The notes below the pieces were generated by a model. That model did not search any database. It was given only the letters and a program-made list of their open reading frames with translations, and was not told the origin of the DNA. Shown piece by piece: positions 60,100-64,000 of a stretch of 64,000 bases of DNA. This DNA comes from Chrysogorgia sp. JL179-B06 (lineage: Eukaryota; Cnidaria; Anthozoa; Scleralcyonacea; Chrysogorgiidae): NCBI GenBank assembly GCA_035772405.1, contig JAYKKM010000048.1:4734501-4798500 (forward strand). The letters are read 5' to 3'. Both the position numbers and the translations under genes were made by a program. Position 1 is the stretch's first letter; the number at the start of each line of letters is the position of its first letter.

Positions 60100-63000
60100 A
60101 AGCGAGATTTCAGTCAGGTTGAACACCAAAAAACTTCATGTTCAGTGTTTAGAACTTTACGATCATATTAAGATTCACAAGGATCTACTAATCTATTGTG
60201 TGGGGGGTGCGAGGTTACTGCATACGTATACAAGATAGTTGACAAGACCGTTGTGATATAGCAAAGCGACTGAGTTGTGTATTTAGCGCAAATTTGTCCG
60301 CAGCAGCCCATACTTTTTCAAATTGTCCAACATACATTGATATTTCACACTTCTAGCAAACAAGCTAAATCAGTTGTCACTGCAGTTGTGGTTTGCCACC
60401 CTTTATAACGGTCTTAGAATTACTTGTTATTGTAATGGATGCTAGCTTGTTGCTTTGTTTGCCAAATGTTCCTCCACTGGTATAGATCGAGAAACGCTCG
60501 GCACAGGTATTGGGGCGGCACTGGTCTGAGGAAATGGAACATTAGATGAAGAGCAGGGGTGCAGGTAGCCCGGGATAAACTCCGCCCGCACTTCTCATCA
60601 AAAGTGCCAAAAAACGCTGCGTTACTCGTTTTTGTTAACTTCATGAGTTAGTAAATTAGCCACGTAGACTCGTTACTGCGACCACAGAGATTCGCACAGA
60701 AAGCTGTGTAGTTGCAGGTAGTGAAGGAAAACAACCGAGGTATCAGAAAGCTAATTTGGAATATTTGGTCGCACATTTGGGGACGGCAAGGCATGATCTT
60801 TTCGGGGTTCGCAATTTGATGCGGATGGCAACCGTTACTCAGCTTCTCTTCCCCCTTATGTCAAGGCATTGTCCAACAGTTTGACAACAGTGGATCGATG
60901 TCAAAGCACAAGCAGAGCGTACAAAGTAACGTTTCAGCCAGTCCACAGTCCGCTGAATGAGTTTTTATCCCTATTTGGTGCAGGGAAGTTAAAGGCATAA
61001 TATGCATAGGAATCCAAAGAATCATGATTCCCTGAGGGTTGTTCCATAATGTTCCGACACTACCCCTGATGTTAGCCATTAAGACCAGATGTGTGTTATC
61101 TTTAGACGGGACGGGTCCTGGGAATCGCCTTCTGTGACCTGTAGAAGGCCGAGACTTGACGGGACACGGTCTAGCTACTGCAACTATCCTATTCACTTGT
61201 ATTCTTAGTGGGTGTTCTTCGGAAACATTGCATTCTATTCGGTATGATTTCACGAACAGTTTGTGCTCGGACATATACAATGGTGAACATAGAGCGTCTA
61301 TCGGTTAATCGGCTGAATTATACCGTACTTACCATGCAAAGGTCATCGTTCAAATACCTTCAATGAACATGCTTAGTAATGGCTAGACCCCGATATGTCT
61401 CCGAGCCTATTTGACGACCCCGCCAAGCATCTTACGCCTTTTTTCGCTGGCTGTACAATAGCGAGATGCTTATTTTTGCGTGATCAACGTGACAATGTCG
61501 AGAACGCTCTGAAGTTGAGAAATGCTTTCTCTTACGAGATGGACAGCACGGGCAGAATCCTCTCCAAGCAATGTGGATAGCAGATGAAAGCAGTGATTGC
61601 CGTTACTCGAGCAAATTTCGACCACGGAGTCTGTCGAACGCAAAAGGTAAAGCTGCTGCAATCTGGGCTGCTGGCTAGAGTTCGCCGGGTCGACTTTGTG
61701 GCCAGCTTAATTGTTCGTGAGGTTCAGTCTGCCAGATAACGAAAGTTTTAACAGATTCGCTTCAAAAAGAAGATTTGAATATCGTTGATGCGATTGAAGT
61801 GTTATTTGGGCACAATAAAATCTTTACAAGACATATTAAGAAATCTTGTGAAGCAATTGCAAATCTGATCCAAGGCCCTCAATTGACGTGGTATCTGGGT
61901 ATGAGGTCGATGGGTCTGCTGGTGAATTTTGCAAGATTACATCGACCACGTAATAAAGCCTCTGGGCCGTGTGGATTATATCCCAGAATCCGCGGCTGAT
62001 GTTGGCCTAGATGCGATTTCTATGACAGGGAATTTAAAGAAGTTCTTAGTCAACTACCAGCCTCGGATCCTGCAGTACAAAGATAATATTTATTATCAGT
62101 CTGGAGAATGCTAAGCCGCTCCCATTGAAGCCAAACCATGCAAGAAACTAGACGTGATAGAGCTCCTTGGTCATATTTTCACGACTACAGCAACCTGACC
62201 AAGCTGCATTTGCTGCCGATTTCGACAGTTGTGCGTCGTTCGTGGTGAGGTAGGAAGGTGACGCAAATCTCATTAACCCATTGTATTCCTTGGCTCGATG
62301 CTGCATCAGAATCTGAGAGGCGAAAGCATATATTCCCTTTGAACCATTCCGAGTTGTACAGACATGCGGTTGGACTGATCCTGTGTTTGTGGCCGGGAAC
62401 GAGAGAACTTTCAGCATAAGTTAAAGGACTGTGAAATCCATTTTGCGCAATTCTATGACAGATACGTAGATTGCGCAAACTTAATTTTGCTTAATTGCGA
62501 TTAAGATATGTCAGGAGGTCTAGACGTTGACCACGTGGTTGACAAATGGTCCAAGGGAGACTAGCCGGCGAATAAACTTATTAATTGCAGAAAGGTTGTT
62601 ATGACGACGGTGCACTGCATACAGTAGCCTTGTAAATTGGAAACACGTCTGTTCTTGTGGGGATTTGTATAGTTGTTGTTTGTGCCACAATCCCTTGTTG
62701 TGACTAGTAAAAAATTTATGATAACGTAGCACGTAGAATTAAATTGTTTTGATTTCCCGCTTCTTTTTTGTTGTTGTTAAAGAAATTCCCACATCTGCAA
62801 ACGGGCCAAGGATAATTATCTCGTATATTACGGGCTCAAAGAATGCGGGAATAATTTATACCCGAGAATGAATATTTGCCCGGGGGTGCATGGCCTGGGT
62901 ACCCCCCAAGATGTGGTCGCGCATTACGGCACGTGCGCTCCTCTTATTCGGAAAAATAATTTGAGATTCGGAAAATTTTGGTTCTTACACCCCCACCGAA

Positions 63001-63590
63001 TAACTTTCACATGCTAGATACGGACCTGCTTATTCCTTCCACTAGTCAATCTAAATCTATTCTTGAAAATGAATATGATGTAGCTGAATGAATTGGAAAG
63101 TGGGCAACTCACTCGGAAAACATAGATCTTTCAGTTCCATTACGGATAATGGGGTCATGATTCTTGTTTATTTTTTGCAAACGTTGGAGACTGGTATCTA
63201 CAAACATTTATAGTACCATTGATATTGCTATAAATGTACAGTAATAGTTCTGGTGTAATTTATCTATATATCATAAGACACTTCTCCGGTTTTGTTTTCC
63301 TGCACATGTACGGTATGTGTAAGTTTCATTCAGGATTGAGTTTTTAATTTTGAGCTATCCATTTGAAATAGGGATATATTTATATATAGATATTTATGAT
63401 TTTAGGGGGTTGTACACTCTTTTCGCTTTTCTAAACCATGCTTGTGCCTGCTGCTCCGGGCTGGTGCTGTTGCTGGGTCGTAGAGCATAACGTAGGGTCT
63501 GCTGAGGAATGACTTGTGTCAGCGGGATGGCTCCCAGTACATTTTATCAATCATGATCTCTATATATAGACCAAAAGCAGATATTGTATA
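60100..63590. other. No recognisable gene
   Basis: The longest frame (61280-60861, minus, 139 codons) and several of 60-97 codons match no family I can name. They do not line up as exons. TATATA words near 63260 and 63380 are isolated. Confidence 0.4.
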
Positions 63591-63596
63591 ATCGGA

Positions 63597-63653
63597 ATGG
63601 CAAGAGCCGTTATTGAAGAAGTCCCTCTACAAGAGATGAAGATCAAGGATTTT
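63597..63653 (+). other. Possible first exon
   Basis: ATGGCAAGAGCCG opens a frame (MARAVIEEVPLQEMKIKDF) that meets GTAAGTAAAC, a good splice donor, at 63654. TATTGTATAATC lies about 15 bases upstream. This could start a host gene that continues beyond the window. Evidence is limited to these signals. Confidence 0.3.
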
Positions 63654-64000
63654 GTAAGTAAACTGTTCTGCACTAGTAACAAAAGTTGCAAATGTGAATT
63701 AGCATTGAGTGGCACGCACCCCCCGACTTCCATCCCTTGTAGAATCCAGACTCTATTTAATTCCTATTTATTTCCTATTTTTAACTTATGATATAAGTCT
63801 ATTTGGCGTACTATTTTTGTGCCCTTAGTTGTTTCCGATTTATATGTAGATTAAAACCTATTTTGTTTCCTACCTATGTGGGTTCCTAATTTTTTTCCTA
63901 TGTTGTGGATTTTGTTAAATATACTTGGGCAAGTCAAATAGCAATAAAATAGGTTTTAAATAGTATATATAATATATAGTTATAACATAGTCTTCCGAGT

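Noticed and set aside
60861..61280. Minus-strand frame of 139 codons as a gene
   Set aside because: No domain, low-complexity Pro/Arg and Leu/Cys mixture, no splice context, and it lies in a region of doubtful consensus quality.

Overview
The window looks like genomic DNA of an aquatic invertebrate animal, perhaps a cnidarian or sponge. It carries spliced transposase-type genes with GT-AG introns, degenerate CR1/L2-like retrotransposons, a tRNA-derived SINE, hAT, Kolobok, Crypton-like and Tc1/mariner DNA elements, and two blocks of virus-derived genes. I see no gene I can confidently call an ordinary host gene. Most coding content is mobile or viral, and much of it carries frameshifts or stops.

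Layout. 0.2-4.4 kb: foldback DNA elements and two broken non-LTR retrotransposon copies, one nested in a TTTA-flanked DNA element. 5.0-15.3 kb (called E1): a viral-like block with a PolB gene carrying an endonuclease VII-like finger and 2-cysteine-adaptor-like repeats, a possible VLTF3-like zinc protein, membrane and coiled-coil proteins, a tandem pair of zinc-finger paralogs, a type II thymidine kinase and a BRO-N plus VRR-NUC-like nuclease. A hAT element (8-bp duplication GTCATACT) and a SINE have inserted into it, and an array of GTGTT palindromes cuts it off at 15.36 kb. Many E1 genes have a TATA-like box touching or almost touching the start codon. 15.9-19.8 kb: no recognised genes, with microsatellites and hairpins.

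19.8-57.0 kb can be read as one Kolobok-like DNA transposon with TTAA on both sides and matching inverted ends. It holds a THAP transposase pseudogene at its left and CXC and P2RX7_C-like genes at its right. Inside it sits E2 (about 24.3-55.0 kb), an AT-rich Polinton/Maverick-like virus with the full core set: protein-primed PolB, packaging ATPase, adenain-like protease, double-jelly-roll major capsid protein, penton-like minor capsid protein and retroviral-type integrase. E2 is larger than usual for this group. It adds a protein whose N-terminus copies the histone H3 tail, a SET-domain fragment, a Fic-domain protein, several small basic proteins with a KGG/RGG motif, and multigene families repeated in mirrored orientation on both arms. 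A Crypton-like tyrosine-recombinase element has inserted into E2, giving a three-level nest.

57.0-64 kb: a broken Tc1/mariner transposase, a second copy of an 18.6-kb repeat, and sequence with no recognised genes.

As a whole the window reads as a graveyard of virus-like elements. E1 has replication, nucleotide-metabolism and DNA-processing genes but no visible capsid. E2 has a complete Polinton replication, packaging and integration set plus apparent chromatin- and signalling-directed accessory genes. Many frameshifts lie in homopolymer runs, so real decay and assembly error cannot be separated here.
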